DNA of 64,000 nt from CAZSDP01 sp964605665 (GCA_964605665.1 CAZSDP010000004.1:115369-179368), one strand, 5' to 3'; positions 45,101 through 55,090 are shown, counted from the stretch's first letter. A program made the numbers and translations. The notes: generated by a model not told the origin, from the sequence alone.

Positions 45101-45251
45101 CCTCGAGCACCTCCCGGGCGGGGGGGAAGGTCGATTCCTCCATTTCCCCAAAGGAAATGGTGGCGAAGAACGCGGCGAAGAGTGCCGCGGACGCGAGGGC
45201 CAGCCGTGGAGGGCCCCCCCAGACGGTGTGGAGTGAGATTTGTGGCTGCAT
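42123..45251 (-). CDS. PSD1-type cytochrome protein (PSCyt1-DUF1549-LamG-DUF1553)
   Basis: About 1042 residues from the ATG at 45251; the frame extends farther but then overlaps the neighbouring gene. A signal-like segment (residues 16-35) precedes PSCyt1 with C53-LK-C56-H57, continuing TGQISPREIDALKVWIDAGLPWP. DUF1549 (about 155-370) includes RHWLDLVRFAETDGYERD and a second heme-like CARCHDH near 353. A LamG/concanavalin-like insertion (about 460-650) has FTISFWFRAD and IDDLRIYNRTLEP. DUF1553 closes the protein (MMNRIWQHHFGSGIV, FNPRRLSAEELRDSIL). Its end is followed after ten bases by the DUF1501 start. The pair is a planctomycete hallmark. Confidence 0.94.
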   Translation of the reverse strand: MQPQISLHTVWGGPPRLALASAALFAAFFATISFGEMEESTFPPAREVLEGRCLKCHGPTKQKGGLSFASRDEIFTGGFSGAAAVAGDASKSLLISAISYTDPDLEMPPTGQISPREIDALKVWIDAGLPWPDGVTLHSAVEEITPSLEPLWCDLPPQRPTVPQVESVPSTQSPIDAFILSQLEDAQLQPAPPADRTTLIRRLTYDLTGLPPTPAEVIDFVETEEPDAYSKLVDRLLASPQYGVKWGRHWLDLVRFAETDGYERDRLKPGAWRYRDWVIDAFNADLPYDQFLIHQIAGDELADAGPAEIIATGFHRLGIWDDEPTDTEQAVFDDLDGVLDTTCRVTMAMSIGCARCHDHKGDPISIVDYAKMLAFFEGLLPYKVGGGNAPTPKNYLRAVPVDLGSNDFEKELLSFLDERRKRSSEVASLVEEVRVRWGEKALAHVDRSLAEGLVRHETFDGASSQSGADLELAGTTWSAGRLGEALQIQGSESGGSIPRPVSNDFTISFWFRADQPGAGGGHEGAPKDLRWFRGSGLVDGEVPGIVADYGISLVGDHLCAGVGAPETFLHGPAGAADGQWHHAAFTRRQSDGTVELWFDGSKVDSARGGTQDLTAPPILRLGRMQPGYNSLVGSIDDLRIYNRTLEPVEILDLALLGGALPTYTSAIRDRLGPPEAGRHQRAVERLLELSPPIQETIEVLCAKEKGPEIEPSFVRLRGIAAAKGEEVVPGFPQILGGGEPTITPTTQGTSGRRLAFARWLTQPEHPRFARVMMNRIWQHHFGSGIVPTPSDFGAFGEAPSHPGLLDWLAVEFRERGYRLKEMHRLIVHSDAYQRSSIPDRAALERDPNNRLYSHFNPRRLSAEELRDSILAVSGVLNLEQGGPGIYPPLPKEVLATASRPGQAWGNSSPEQASRRSIYIHAKRSLLHPLLEGFDLAPTDTSCPVRFVTTQPTQALMLFNSAFSQEQSKLFATRLQREHPGDRRAQVERGLALARQRSVPLPMLERQLSFIESLCVEEGLSERRALELFCLFLINLNEFVTID

Positions 45252-45292
45252 AACCACAGGATACCGGATGGTGAGCGCAGGTCGAGGGGAGC

Positions 45293-48200
45293 TCAGCGGT
45301 CGATCGACACCGTGGCATTGCGCTGGGTGATCTCGACCGATTGGTGGATCGACCAATTGCGTCCCCGCACCTTGTAGGAGTAAACCCCCGGCTCGAGAGC
45401 GGGAATCACGAGCGTTGGCTCGGTGACGGTCAGATCGACGACGCCGTCGTCGCGCCATTCGAATCCGGTCCACGTTGCTCGAGGAAATTCCACGATTAAT
45501 GGGCCACTCGCCAGCGCCTCTTCATTGAAGTGGAAGGTGAGGTCGTAGCCGATGCCGGCGATCGACATCGGGTCATTTCGCAACAGCGCGGCGGAGATCG
45601 GTTTCGGTCGCGCCGAGCCGATCTCCCAGTCGATGGGATGCTCTGGGGTCATCCGAGGCAGAATCGAGAGACAGAGAGAAGTTCTCGTCGAGGGAAGAGG
45701 GAGCATCGTTCGACCGTTGCGAACTGGAGCAGAGCGCAGTCTCAGCGGGTCGGAAGGATCATCGGTGATCAGCACCCAGCCTCGGGGGAGGGGACGACCG
45801 TTCCACAACACCTGCGCTTCGCGGAAGCTCGCCTCCAGCGACAATTCGAGGGAGCGCTCGGTGCCCGGTTCCAAGAGAACGCTGACGCTCGGGAGCGTCA
45901 CGAAACTGGGACGGTCTTGAGAGCCCCACTCCAATTGATAGAGACCGGGACGCACATCGGGATAGGACGTGCTTCCACGCATCGCAATCTCTCCAAGATC
46001 GACCGCTGCTTCCTGATCATCATCGGGGAAGAAGCGGAGACGAAACTGATCTTGAAGGGGATCGAGGCCATCTCCCGATCGTTGGGCGCGAATTGTCAGT
46101 CGGTTTCCTTCGCGCAGGGCGAGGTCCGCGGGTGGACCGTCGAAGTCGACGGAGTCCAGCACTGCCGAGGTGAATCCCGATTTCATCGCGCGCAGCGACC
46201 ATACGGCATTTTGATCGATCCCCTCGAGGTCGATTTCGAAGACCCCCCCCGCGCCGCTGATGACGCGTCGGCGAACTTGGCTCGGGTCGAGCTCACGACC
46301 GGGGTAAGAGTGTGCATATCCAGGAGTGACCAAGGCGACTTCGGCGCCCGCTATCCCCAATTCACGTTCCTCGCGCACGATTCCGCGGAAGACCCTCTCC
46401 GTCTGCAATCGAATCGGCTCCCGCTCATTTTCACCGGTGAGCAACTTCAGCTCGACCTGAGCCGACGATGTGCTGTTGGTGTGGCTGAACTCAAAGGTGT
46501 GAGTTCCCTGAGGAAGGCCTTCGATTCGAAACTCGCCGCGGTTGACCAGAAAATTGATCTCCGGACCCACGCGTACCAGCGTTCCCGGCGGCCACTCTTC
46601 GCCGGCGTCGCTGGGGACCGATCGAACGGTTGCGCGACCATCGAGCTTCCGCTCGGAAGGATCGAGGAGCAAAGCGGTCAAGGCGGTGGTGGAAGGGAGT
46701 TTCAAGGGGGCCGAAATCTCGGCTTCGGGAGGAAGCGTCAATTGCGTTTCAGCGAGAGTTGCGGTTGCGGGAACCACCGTGATTTCGTGAGCCTGGTCGC
46801 GATAGAGATCGATCAGGTACACCCCTGGCGAGAGCATCGTGCCTTCCCGTGGAGCGGGATCGATGCTCCGGGATCGACCGGAGACCGACGGTGATCGGGG
46901 TGTCTCCACATCGGGAAGCGTTCGTACTGAGATGGTGGCATCGATGACGGGGAGCCCCTCTTCGGTGATCACATTCAAAATCACCGGAGCGACCGGTGCG
47001 GGGGGGAGCATCGCGATCAAATCGACCTCGAACGTGTCCTCTCGAACGGAGATGGGGAGGACGCCGTCTTCAGTTGAAATGCTCTCCCAATGCAGCCCGT
47101 ATTCGCCGGGGAGGAGTGAGCGGAGTTCGACGAAGGGAATGCTACCCGTCGGGAACTTCTCCGTGACCTCGACGATCTCGTGATTGCGATCTTGATAACC
47201 TTCGAGCCAGTGGGTGGGAGGGAGGGTGAAGCCCGCCCCTTCGACTCGGAATCGAATCCGTCCGATCCGCGGCAGGACGGGCGAAAGCGTTCCAAACCGC
47301 ACCCAACCTTCTTCATCTGCACCGCGCGGCAATGCATGGGCGAAGAAACCATTGCGACTGGTCACCACCACTTCGTAGCGCTGCACATCTCCGAGATATC
47401 GCTCGCTCCCGAAGGTCCCATCGGGTGCGAGGGGATAGGAAGCGGCGATCACCGGGTCGAGATCATCGTCACGGTAGTAACGTTCGATCACGCGATATCG
47501 ATCGGTTTCATGGGGAGGAATCGCGGTCAACAATCCAGAGGTGACGAAGCGATCGACTTCGGTATTGAAGAGTGGAATCGCAATCGCTGGTGGAGGCTCC
47601 GAGGGAGCGCGATCGCCGTCGTTCTTACTGGAGACCTGCTTCAAATCATCGCTGAGCCGAAACTCACCGGAGGCTTCGTGAATCCAAGGCCCAGTTACTC
47701 GGTAGCGGTAAAAGCGAATTGGGTCGATCCCGCCGATCTGAATTCGCCCCCGTTGTTCGAGGGGATAACGGAAGCGGGTGGTGAAGTACTCGTCGCTGGA
47801 GATCTCGAGTTCCGCACCTTCGAGATCTGAGGTCAAGAGCCCTGGAAAAAGAACCGGGACCGATGCGCGTCGGGTGAGTACGACGGTGCCGAGATCGAGA
47901 TCTCGCGTTCGATCGAGCCGCTCCGGAATCGTGAGTTCGGTCGGAGCGAAATCTCGAACTGCCAGTGAGACGCGCTCCCCTCCATCGGGGATCTCTCCCG
48001 AGTAGATCACTCGTCCATCCCTGTATCTCTCGAGGAGGACCCAGTCGCGCGAGGTTTGAATCTGCTCGGCGGGGATCGCGATTGGATTTTGGTCTTCATC
48101 GAGTTCGACCAAAGAGAAGGTGATGTGCGGAGTGCCGTAGCCGAGGTGAAGACGGGAAGGGTGTCCGGGGATGAAGAATTCGAACTCTTGTCCGAAGTAA

Positions 48201-49540
48201 GAGGGATCGAGCACTTTCAGAAAGACCGTCTTCGGCTCTTTGGTCAGTTGCGGTTCTTCGGGGGATCGCTCAGCGACCCCAAAGGTAAAGAGACCCTCCT
48301 CGTCGGTGTGTATCCGAAAGGTGCGCTGATCTTCTGGAATCGTCAATTCGATGAGAAGTTTCGAGAGTGGGTGACCGTCCGCATCGACCAGTTGGTGTGT
48401 GGCTTGAGTTTCCGCGTATTGACAGAGTGAGTAGATCGGTTCCGGTTGCCCGGTTGGACCGACTCCCGTCTCCACTTTCGTTCCCGCCCAATTGGGTCGA
48501 GGAAGCCAATCGGGATAGGGGACTAACGTGGGGTCGGTCAGTTCGATGCGGTCTCGGTCTCGAATCGCCAGCACCCGTCCGTTCACGGTTCGACTGGGAA
48601 GGATCTCCACTTCGCCCCGGCGTAGTGGTGAAACTCCACGTTCGGGGATGTAGGAGTCCGCGAGACGGGTGATCCGCACCGCGCTGTCGGGAATTGCGAT
48701 CTCTTCCGGCAAGTAGAAGGCGTACTCGGTCAACCAAGCGCGACGCAGCCCCAGTTGAAAAAATGGCCATTCCCCGCTCAGAGTTCTCGGTTCCTCGGTG
48801 ACCTCGATCGCCGGCGCAAAACCAGGGGCGTGCGCTTCAACTCGAAGCCAACGGCGCGCTGGGGCGTCCTTGATCTCTGGTACGGAAAACCGCCCCTGAT
48901 CGTCAGTGGTGGTTTCTGAAAATGCAGGTGGTAAGCCGGAGATCGAGGTGTCTCCATCGGGATGGTCACTCAACGTAAAGTAGACCTTGGCGGCGACCAG
49001 TGGTTCTCCGGTGGAGGCATCAAAGACCCAACCTCCGTCGGTGATCGGGTTTGGTTGCTCCACCTTGGCGGGTGCGTTCTTTCTTGGAAATCGAGTGTTC
49101 CCGGGGATGAATGTCCCGTCGATCAACACTCCACCTGCACCGACGACGATTTCCTTTTCGTTGAAGTGTAGACCCGATCCACCGGGAAGCTGAAAGGGAC
49201 CAAAGGTGGTCTCGCGCTCTGCCGAGACCTCCATCGATCCTCCCTGCAGGACCGGGGTTCCCTCTTCGAAGCGAAAGCGCGACTGAGGTGCGAAGGTGAC
49301 TTCGATTCCCTGCTGCTCGATGGAGAACCCGGTCAGAGTTTCATATGCGCCATCGTCGGTTTTTTCCACCTCACCGTCGCGATAAGTCCACCCTTCGATG
49401 GTGATCGCGGACGTCTGTGACGAACTCTGGAGCGGTGGAGGAGGAGAGGCCGTCTCCTTGAAACGAAGATAGACTAAGGTGGCGAGGAAGACGGTCAGGA
49501 GCAACATGCCGCCGAAGAGGATGTTCCGAACTACATTCAT
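45293..49540 (-). CDS. Large membrane-anchored protein with carboxypeptidase-regulatory-like domains
   Basis: About 1415 residues with an N-terminal anchor (IFLFG-like start NILFGGMLLLTVFLATLVYL). Most of the protein is predicted beta structure. At least three CarboxypepD_reg-like (transthyretin-type) domains are visible: one beginning GGWVFDASTGEPLVAAKVYF, one at HQLVDADGHPLSKLLIELT and one near residue 1085 with GIVREERELGIAGAEVALV. Between them lie Ig-like strands and repeated GxYxLxW-type endings, seen in DUF4198-type carriers. No enzyme motif appears. It probably sits in the periplasm as a scaffold or binding protein, upstream of and co-directional with PSD1-DUF1501 (42-base gap). Confidence 0.8.
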   Translation of the reverse strand: MNVVRNILFGGMLLLTVFLATLVYLRFKETASPPPPLQSSSQTSAITIEGWTYRDGEVEKTDDGAYETLTGFSIEQQGIEVTFAPQSRFRFEEGTPVLQGGSMEVSAERETTFGPFQLPGGSGLHFNEKEIVVGAGGVLIDGTFIPGNTRFPRKNAPAKVEQPNPITDGGWVFDASTGEPLVAAKVYFTLSDHPDGDTSISGLPPAFSETTTDDQGRFSVPEIKDAPARRWLRVEAHAPGFAPAIEVTEEPRTLSGEWPFFQLGLRRAWLTEYAFYLPEEIAIPDSAVRITRLADSYIPERGVSPLRRGEVEILPSRTVNGRVLAIRDRDRIELTDPTLVPYPDWLPRPNWAGTKVETGVGPTGQPEPIYSLCQYAETQATHQLVDADGHPLSKLLIELTIPEDQRTFRIHTDEEGLFTFGVAERSPEEPQLTKEPKTVFLKVLDPSYFGQEFEFFIPGHPSRLHLGYGTPHITFSLVELDEDQNPIAIPAEQIQTSRDWVLLERYRDGRVIYSGEIPDGGERVSLAVRDFAPTELTIPERLDRTRDLDLGTVVLTRRASVPVLFPGLLTSDLEGAELEISSDEYFTTRFRYPLEQRGRIQIGGIDPIRFYRYRVTGPWIHEASGEFRLSDDLKQVSSKNDGDRAPSEPPPAIAIPLFNTEVDRFVTSGLLTAIPPHETDRYRVIERYYRDDDLDPVIAASYPLAPDGTFGSERYLGDVQRYEVVVTSRNGFFAHALPRGADEEGWVRFGTLSPVLPRIGRIRFRVEGAGFTLPPTHWLEGYQDRNHEIVEVTEKFPTGSIPFVELRSLLPGEYGLHWESISTEDGVLPISVREDTFEVDLIAMLPPAPVAPVILNVITEEGLPVIDATISVRTLPDVETPRSPSVSGRSRSIDPAPREGTMLSPGVYLIDLYRDQAHEITVVPATATLAETQLTLPPEAEISAPLKLPSTTALTALLLDPSERKLDGRATVRSVPSDAGEEWPPGTLVRVGPEINFLVNRGEFRIEGLPQGTHTFEFSHTNSTSSAQVELKLLTGENEREPIRLQTERVFRGIVREERELGIAGAEVALVTPGYAHSYPGRELDPSQVRRRVISGAGGVFEIDLEGIDQNAVWSLRAMKSGFTSAVLDSVDFDGPPADLALREGNRLTIRAQRSGDGLDPLQDQFRLRFFPDDDQEAAVDLGEIAMRGSTSYPDVRPGLYQLEWGSQDRPSFVTLPSVSVLLEPGTERSLELSLEASFREAQVLWNGRPLPRGWVLITDDPSDPLRLRSAPVRNGRTMLPLPSTRTSLCLSILPRMTPEHPIDWEIGSARPKPISAALLRNDPMSIAGIGYDLTFHFNEEALASGPLIVEFPRATWTGFEWRDDGVVDLTVTEPTLVIPALEPGVYSYKVRGRNWSIHQSVEITQRNATVSIDR

Positions 49541-49703
49541 CACCAGGGCATCTTTCGTCGATCACTCGGAGGAGGCGGTGCATTGCAATCACTGAGATCG
49601 TAGCGTCCCGTTCACTTCTTTTCCCGCATTGTTACGCCGATCTTTCCTCAGAATCGGTATCAGATCTAGCCTCAGCAGTCGACTCTCCTTCTGATCGGAC
49701 AAC

Positions 49704-52019
49704 GTGCTAGACTGCGGCACCGTGTCAGACTCAACAAAGAACCTCTACGATTTGGCGGCAGCGCTCGTCGCTGAGCACTGGCAGCTGTGCGGCTCCCTCG
49801 AGCGGCTTCCCGGGGAGAATCTCAACTTTCGTTTGGAGACCTCGCAAGGGGAGCGATTCGTGCTCAAGGTCACCATCGATCGCGAGGCGGCGGTGCCTCT
49901 TGAGGAGGCGGTGCTCGCCCGATTGCTCTCCGCTGGAATTCCGGTCCCCGAGACGATGCCCACCGCCGGGGGAGATCCCTTTGTCGAAACGGAGCTCTTC
50001 GGGTCCTCGGGAATCGCCCGACTTCAACGCTTTCTTCCCGGTCAGCAGTGGCGAAGTCTCGAGTCCAATCAACCCCGCTTGGCCGCCATCGGTGCGATGG
50101 TCGCCGAGATGCATCGAGCTCTCCACCGATTTGAAGTGGAGCACCCCGATTCCCATCGCACCCACACCTGGGACTTATCGATGGTCGATCGATACCACTC
50201 CACGATCTCCCTCTTTCCGGAACTTCAGCAGCGAGATCGGTTGGAGCGGTGTCTCCATCAATACAGAGCGATTGCCCTGCCGAAGCTCGCGGACTGCCCC
50301 CACGGAGTGCTCCACGGCGATCCCAATGACGAGAACTTCCTCATCGATGGAGATCAGGTCGTCGGAGTGGTCGACGTGGGTGATTGCCAACATGGTGCGT
50401 TGATTCAAGACCTCGCCATCTCGGTGGCCTATGCTCTTCAAGCAGAGGGAGCGACTCTCGAAGAAGCAGCCATTTTGGTGGCGGGGTATGACCAGGTTCG
50501 CTCCTTGAACGGAACCGAAGAAGAAGTTCTCTATCCTCTGGTGATGGCGCGCCTCGCCTGCAGCGCTCTCGTTGGAGTGCTGCGTCGAGAAAAAGATGCA
50601 CAACATGAAACGTGGTTCTCCCACGAATCCACGACCCTCCAGGCGATTGCATCGAATGTGGAGATTTCACCAAATGAGGCGAGGAACCGCCTCTTTTCTC
50701 TCTGTCGGAAAGCAGGGACCACCGCGCCTTCCGTGGAAGAACTGCGTCGCTCCAGGGAACACCTGCTCGGACCATCTCTCTCGGTGAGCTATCGAAAGCC
50801 GCTGCACATTGTTAAAGGCCGGGGGGCGTACCTCTTCGACGGAGAGGGGCGACCTTTCCTCGATCTCGTCAACAATGTCTGTCATGTGGGGCATTGCCAT
50901 CCGCGGGTGGTCGAGGCGATCGCACAGCAGGCAGCGACCTTGAACACCAACACCAGGTATCTTCACGAGAAGGTGACTCAGCTCGCGGAGCGTTTGGTGG
51001 CAACCCTTCCGGCGAATCTCGATACTTGTTTCTTCGTCAACTCCGGTTCGGAAGCGAATGAGTTGGCATTGCGCTTGGCCCGCACGGCCACCGGCGCCTC
51101 CGATGTGTTGGTGGTGGATGGGGCCTACCACGGTTCCACCGGTAACTGTGTTGCGATGAGCCCTTACAAGTTTGATGGTCCCGGTGGACTGGGAGCCCCC
51201 GATTGGGTGCATGTGGTTCCTGTTCCCGATCGATACCGCGGTGAGTTCCGTGGTACCGCCCGCGAAGTCGGTGAGTCGTATGCCCGCCAAGTGGGAGAAG
51301 TCCTCCAGCGAGTTTCCAAGAACGGTCGCGCGGCGGCAGGCTTCTTCGTCGAACCGATTCTCTCTTGCGGGGGACAGATTCCCCTTCCCGACGGCTACCT
51401 TGCGGCAGCCTTCGACCAAGTCAGAGCAGCGGGAGGATTGGCGATCGCAGACGAGGTGCAGGTTGGCTTCGGTCGCGTCGGGAAAGAGTTCTGGGGATTC
51501 GAGCTGCACCAAGTGACTCCCGACATCGTCGTGATGGGGAAACCGATCGGTAACGGTCATCCGCTCGGTGCAGTGGTCACCACTCGAGCCATCGCGGAAG
51601 CATTCGATAACGGGATGGAGTACTTCTCCACCTTTGGAGGAAACCCGGTCTCTTGCGCATGTGGATTGGCGGTCCTCGATGTGATCGAGAGTGAGGGTTT
51701 GCAGCGACGTGCCGAGATTCTTGGAGAGCTCTTCTTGGGGCGACTTCGCGAGTTGATGGCGAAGTATCCCCTGATCGGCGATGTGCGAGGAAGTGGCCTC
51801 TTCCTCGGGATTGAGTTCGTTCGAGATCGCGACACCTTGGAGCCTGCAGCTACCGAAGCTGGGCAGATCGTCGATCGACTGCGCGATCGAGGGATTCTTC
51901 TCAGTACCGACGGTCCCCTTCATAACGTGATCAAGATCAAGCCCCCGATGGTGCTCGATGAGACCGATATCGAGATGACGATCGGTCAATTGGAGAGCGT
52001 TCTACAATCGATCGATTGA
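49704..52019 (+). CDS. Fusion of aminoglycoside-phosphotransferase-like kinase and class III aminotransferase-like phospho-lyase
   Basis: 771 residues. The N-terminal domain (about 10-330) is APH-fold: HGDPNDEN (H204, D206, N211) is the catalytic loop and VVDVGDC (D224) the metal site. The C-terminal domain (about 345-771) is a fold-type-I PLP enzyme with VNSGSEANELALRLAR, ADEVQVGFGR and the Schiff-base Lys in VVMGKPIGNGHPLG (K613). Animals have the same two activities on separate proteins: hydroxylysine kinase (AGPHD1) and the phospho-lyases ETNPPL/PHYKPL. The fusion therefore suggests phosphorylation of an amino alcohol followed by elimination of phosphate. The M23-peptidase insert found in some bacterial fusions is absent. 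Start is GTG; a GTG at 49722 is also possible. Confidence 0.9.
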   Translation: MLDCGTVSDSTKNLYDLAAALVAEHWQLCGSLERLPGENLNFRLETSQGERFVLKVTIDREAAVPLEEAVLARLLSAGIPVPETMPTAGGDPFVETELFGSSGIARLQRFLPGQQWRSLESNQPRLAAIGAMVAEMHRALHRFEVEHPDSHRTHTWDLSMVDRYHSTISLFPELQQRDRLERCLHQYRAIALPKLADCPHGVLHGDPNDENFLIDGDQVVGVVDVGDCQHGALIQDLAISVAYALQAEGATLEEAAILVAGYDQVRSLNGTEEEVLYPLVMARLACSALVGVLRREKDAQHETWFSHESTTLQAIASNVEISPNEARNRLFSLCRKAGTTAPSVEELRRSREHLLGPSLSVSYRKPLHIVKGRGAYLFDGEGRPFLDLVNNVCHVGHCHPRVVEAIAQQAATLNTNTRYLHEKVTQLAERLVATLPANLDTCFFVNSGSEANELALRLARTATGASDVLVVDGAYHGSTGNCVAMSPYKFDGPGGLGAPDWVHVVPVPDRYRGEFRGTAREVGESYARQVGEVLQRVSKNGRAAAGFFVEPILSCGGQIPLPDGYLAAAFDQVRAAGGLAIADEVQVGFGRVGKEFWGFELHQVTPDIVVMGKPIGNGHPLGAVVTTRAIAEAFDNGMEYFSTFGGNPVSCACGLAVLDVIESEGLQRRAEILGELFLGRLRELMAKYPLIGDVRGSGLFLGIEFVRDRDTLEPAATEAGQIVDRLRDRGILLSTDGPLHNVIKIKPPMVLDETDIEMTIGQLESVLQSID

Positions 52020-52058
52020 GTGCGCGGCAACCGCGGTGTGGGTCGGTTCCAGGATGAA

Positions 52059-52094
52059 ACGGGGCTCTCAGCGCGGATGCGCTGAGAGCCCCGT
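52059..52094. terminator. Bidirectional terminator hairpin
   Basis: A perfect 16-bp stem (ACGGGGCTCTCAGCGC with its complement) around GGAT, 39 bases after the kinase/phospho-lyase stop and 22 bases before the stop of the convergent gene. Confidence 0.8.
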
Positions 52095-52116
52095 GATGAT
52101 GAGAACCGTCGATCCC

Positions 52117-54692
52117 TTATGGGCAACCGCTGAAGGCGGTGCAACCCAAGCTCGCCGAGCTCTCAGCTCCGCAATTGGGGAATGGCGTGGTCGGCGCAGC
52201 TGATCCCATGAAGAGCCAATCGAGTTCGTAGATCACATCTGCGAGATCGACTGAGGCATCTCCGTTGGTATTGAGAGCCGCGAGACAAGTCACCTGTCCA
52301 CTTCCGAAAAGGTAGTCGAGGATCTTCACCGGATCGCTGATGTCATGGTTCCCATCGCCATTGACATCACCATTGACGTAGTCGCTATCGGTGCTCGGTC
52401 CGCACTCGTCGGGGACTCCATCGTTGTTGCTGTCGCTGCTGGTACCCGAAGCGATGTCGCAATCGTCGAGAACCCCATTCATGTTGCAGTCATTGGCTGG
52501 GGAGAGTTCGCAACCGTCGTGAATCCCGTTGTTGTTGCAGTCCGGAATACCAGCACCTGCAATCGCGATGTCCATACCCCACAAGATCAGAACACCAGAG
52601 TCTCCGCCGACACTGTCATCGACTGAAAGGACCCAGTCTCCTAGAGCACTCTGATTGTCGAAGTTTGACAAAGGAGTCGCCGGGGTAGTGGTATTGGGAC
52701 CACCATCATCGTCGTAGACAGTATTGATGTCGTCGGTGTTTCCACCGCTTTGCGAGTGCAGGGCGACCGTGGTTCCGCTCGGATTGGATAGGTTGATCTG
52801 AAGATCACCGATCCAGGTGTGGTTTAGCTCGATCTGAACATCGACATCGTCGACGAGACCAGCTTGTCCGACATTCAAGGTGCGAATCACCGGAGGCAAA
52901 GAGCTGGAGATCGGTGCAGGCGGATTGACCAGATCTTGGTAATTGAAGATCCCTGCCGCCTCACAGACGTCGAGGACATTGTTGTTGTCGCAATCGGCCG
53001 CTGGGTTCGCAGCGATTTGACAGGCATCGGGGACGCCGTCGAGATCGCAATCCTCTTCGGTTCCCTGAGTGATCTCACAACTGTCCAAGGTTCCGTCGTT
53101 GTCGCAGTCCGCCGCGCCGGCGCTGATTTGGCAGCTATCGGGGACGAAGTCGCCGTCGCAATCTGCCGCGCCACCGATCAGTTCGCAGGCATCGGCGATT
53201 CCGTCGCTGTTGCAATCTTCCTGGCACTCATCGAGGAGGCCATTGCCGTCGCAGTCAGAAGCGCCCGCCGCGATCTCATCGGAGTCGAGAACTCCGTTCA
53301 TGTTGCAGTCGAGGTTGCCAACCATCGGGGCCAACACCGGAGCCTGAAGTGTGTCGCCGACTCCCGGTTCGAAGAGACCGAGAGTGGCCATCGCATTGGT
53401 GGGACCTGAAGTGGTGGTGAACCTGAAGTTGTACATCGAGCCCCAGCGGATCGCGTTCGCGTTGGGGTTCTGAGCAAAGGTTTGGGTGCTCCAGGTGATC
53501 TCCGCCGCGGTGGTGTTTCCCACCCAATCGGTGCCGTCATAGACCTCACCGCTGTGATACTCGACATCGTGGAATCCGACATCACTCGCCACGACGCCCA
53601 GCAGTGGAATCGAGAAGCTGCGGACTCCGCGGGTGGAATCCATGTTGTACAGGGCGTACTCGTAACGCCACAGATTGGCGGAGAGTTGAATCACCTTGTA
53701 GCCGAGGATCAGCAGACCATCGTCACCGTCACTGATGTCGACCAGCGTCACCGTGGGATCTTGATCTTGCCACGCTTGGATGCCCGGCTGCTGACGTTGG
53801 GTGGTTCCGGTGAAGGAGATACCGAAGTTGCTCGGATTGCTCGAAACATTCACCTGACGATAGCTGACATTGTTGTGGTGGTTTCCGGCGGCGGCATCGT
53901 CTGGAGTGACGTAGTGTCCTTCGACGAAGTAAAGCGCTCCGGCATTGAGCCCAGGATCCATATCACTTCCATGCACTCGCAGTCGCCGCCAGGTCAGATC
54001 CATGTTCGGGGGATCCAGAATTTGTGGATAGAGGAATCCGCCATGAGCGGGATCGATCACTTCTGAGCGAGCACCGAGTGAGCCTTGGCTCCCGTTGAGA
54101 CCCGCACTGTAAGGATCGGAGCATCCCAAGCCGAGGCGAGATCCGGTTCCCGATGATTGGCAACTACAGCCGCACGCATTCTGTTGCAGTGCGGTGAATC
54201 CATGCTTCAGCCAGCTCATCCCCACTTGCTCGAGCACCCCATCTTTCAATCGGTACATATTTTGACCGATCACTGGATGTTGGTTGGTGCTGGCGATCCA
54301 CAACAACTCGGCGGTTCCGATGTTGCAAGATGTGGTGCCGACCGAATACGCGTAGTAACCGCCGGCGCTGCCGTAGTTCTGTACCCCAGTCAATTCCCCG
54401 ACGATCACATCGGCGCCAGTCCCGCCTAGGCCTCCACCCGGGTCACACTGTGCTTCGAGNNNNNNNNNNNNNNNNNNNNNNNNNNNNNNNNNNNNNNNNN
54501 NNNNNNNNNNNNNNNNNNNNNNNNNNNNNNNNNNNNNNNNNNNNNNNNNNNNNNNNNNNTCACATCGGCGCCAGTCCCGCCTAGGCCTCCACCCGGGTCA
54601 CACTGTGCTTCGAGGGAAGCGCTGAGTGTGATCGAGATGAAGAGTGCAAGGATCGAGTGGCTAGTCCTTCTCTCCAGTTGGAAGCTGCGCAT
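52117..54692 (-). CDS. Secreted P-domain/TSP3 protein with dockerin-like tail, interrupted by an assembly gap
   Basis: The ATG at 54692, with AAAGGAAAC before it, starts a signal peptide (HSILALFISITLSASLEA) that continues CDPGGGLGGTGADV. The same bases recur on the other side of a run of 100 Ns, and joining the two copies gives one unbroken frame of about 806 residues. Residues about 45-400 form an unrecognised secreted domain with a Cys-rich patch (QQNACGCSCQS). TSP3-like DCDGNG/CDxxCx repeats follow, then a proprotein-convertase-type P domain (HTWIGDLQINLSNPSGTTV, ALGDWVLSVDDSVGGDSG), more TSP3 repeats and two calcium loops (GDVNGDGNHDISDPV, NTNGDASVDLADVI) before a tail ending FSGCP. Confidence 0.85.
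54460..54559. other. Assembly gap (100 N) between identical 55-base ends
   Basis: Bases 54405-54459 and 54560-54614 are identical. Exact overlap of the contig ends explains this, and the gap length is the conventional default. The true sequence is probably continuous with one copy of the 55 bases. Confidence 0.95.
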
Positions 54693-55090
54693 TGTTTCCT
54701 TTCGCTTTTACGAGCAGTGAAGAATCTCCCTTGGTATTTGGCACCTACCCCGCGGCTATTCTCGACCCTCACGGACATCGACTCAAGCCCTCGGGAGAAC
54801 CAGAGGGAACTTTGTGTCGCTGCTGGGCGGAGGATCTTGAGGATTTCCGGTTGAAAACGCTGAGAAGGCCGTTTCCTCGGAATCTAGCACTTTAGGGAGG
54901 AGCTGGATTGGGCGCTGGCGAGTGAAGCGAAACCGTTCGAATAGTTCGATATGGCGGATGATGCGACCCTGAGCCGGTTCCTCTGGCATGCCAAGATGGG
55001 GGTTGAGACCCCATATCCGCAGGAAATTACCGAGGCTCACGGAAAGGGCCTAAAGATGCTGAATTTGATCCTCACTGGAGACGATGATGA
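54693..55090. other. Intergenic region, nothing recognised
   Basis: About 400 bases between divergent genes. Short frames on both strands lack ribosome-binding sites and protein-like composition. The promoter for the minus-strand P-domain gene should lie just right of 54692. Confidence 0.4.

Noticed and set aside
45252..45473. N-terminal extension of the PSD1 protein
   Set aside because: It overlaps the end of the 45293-49540 gene and is Arg-rich noise; the signal-like segment begins after the ATG at 45251.
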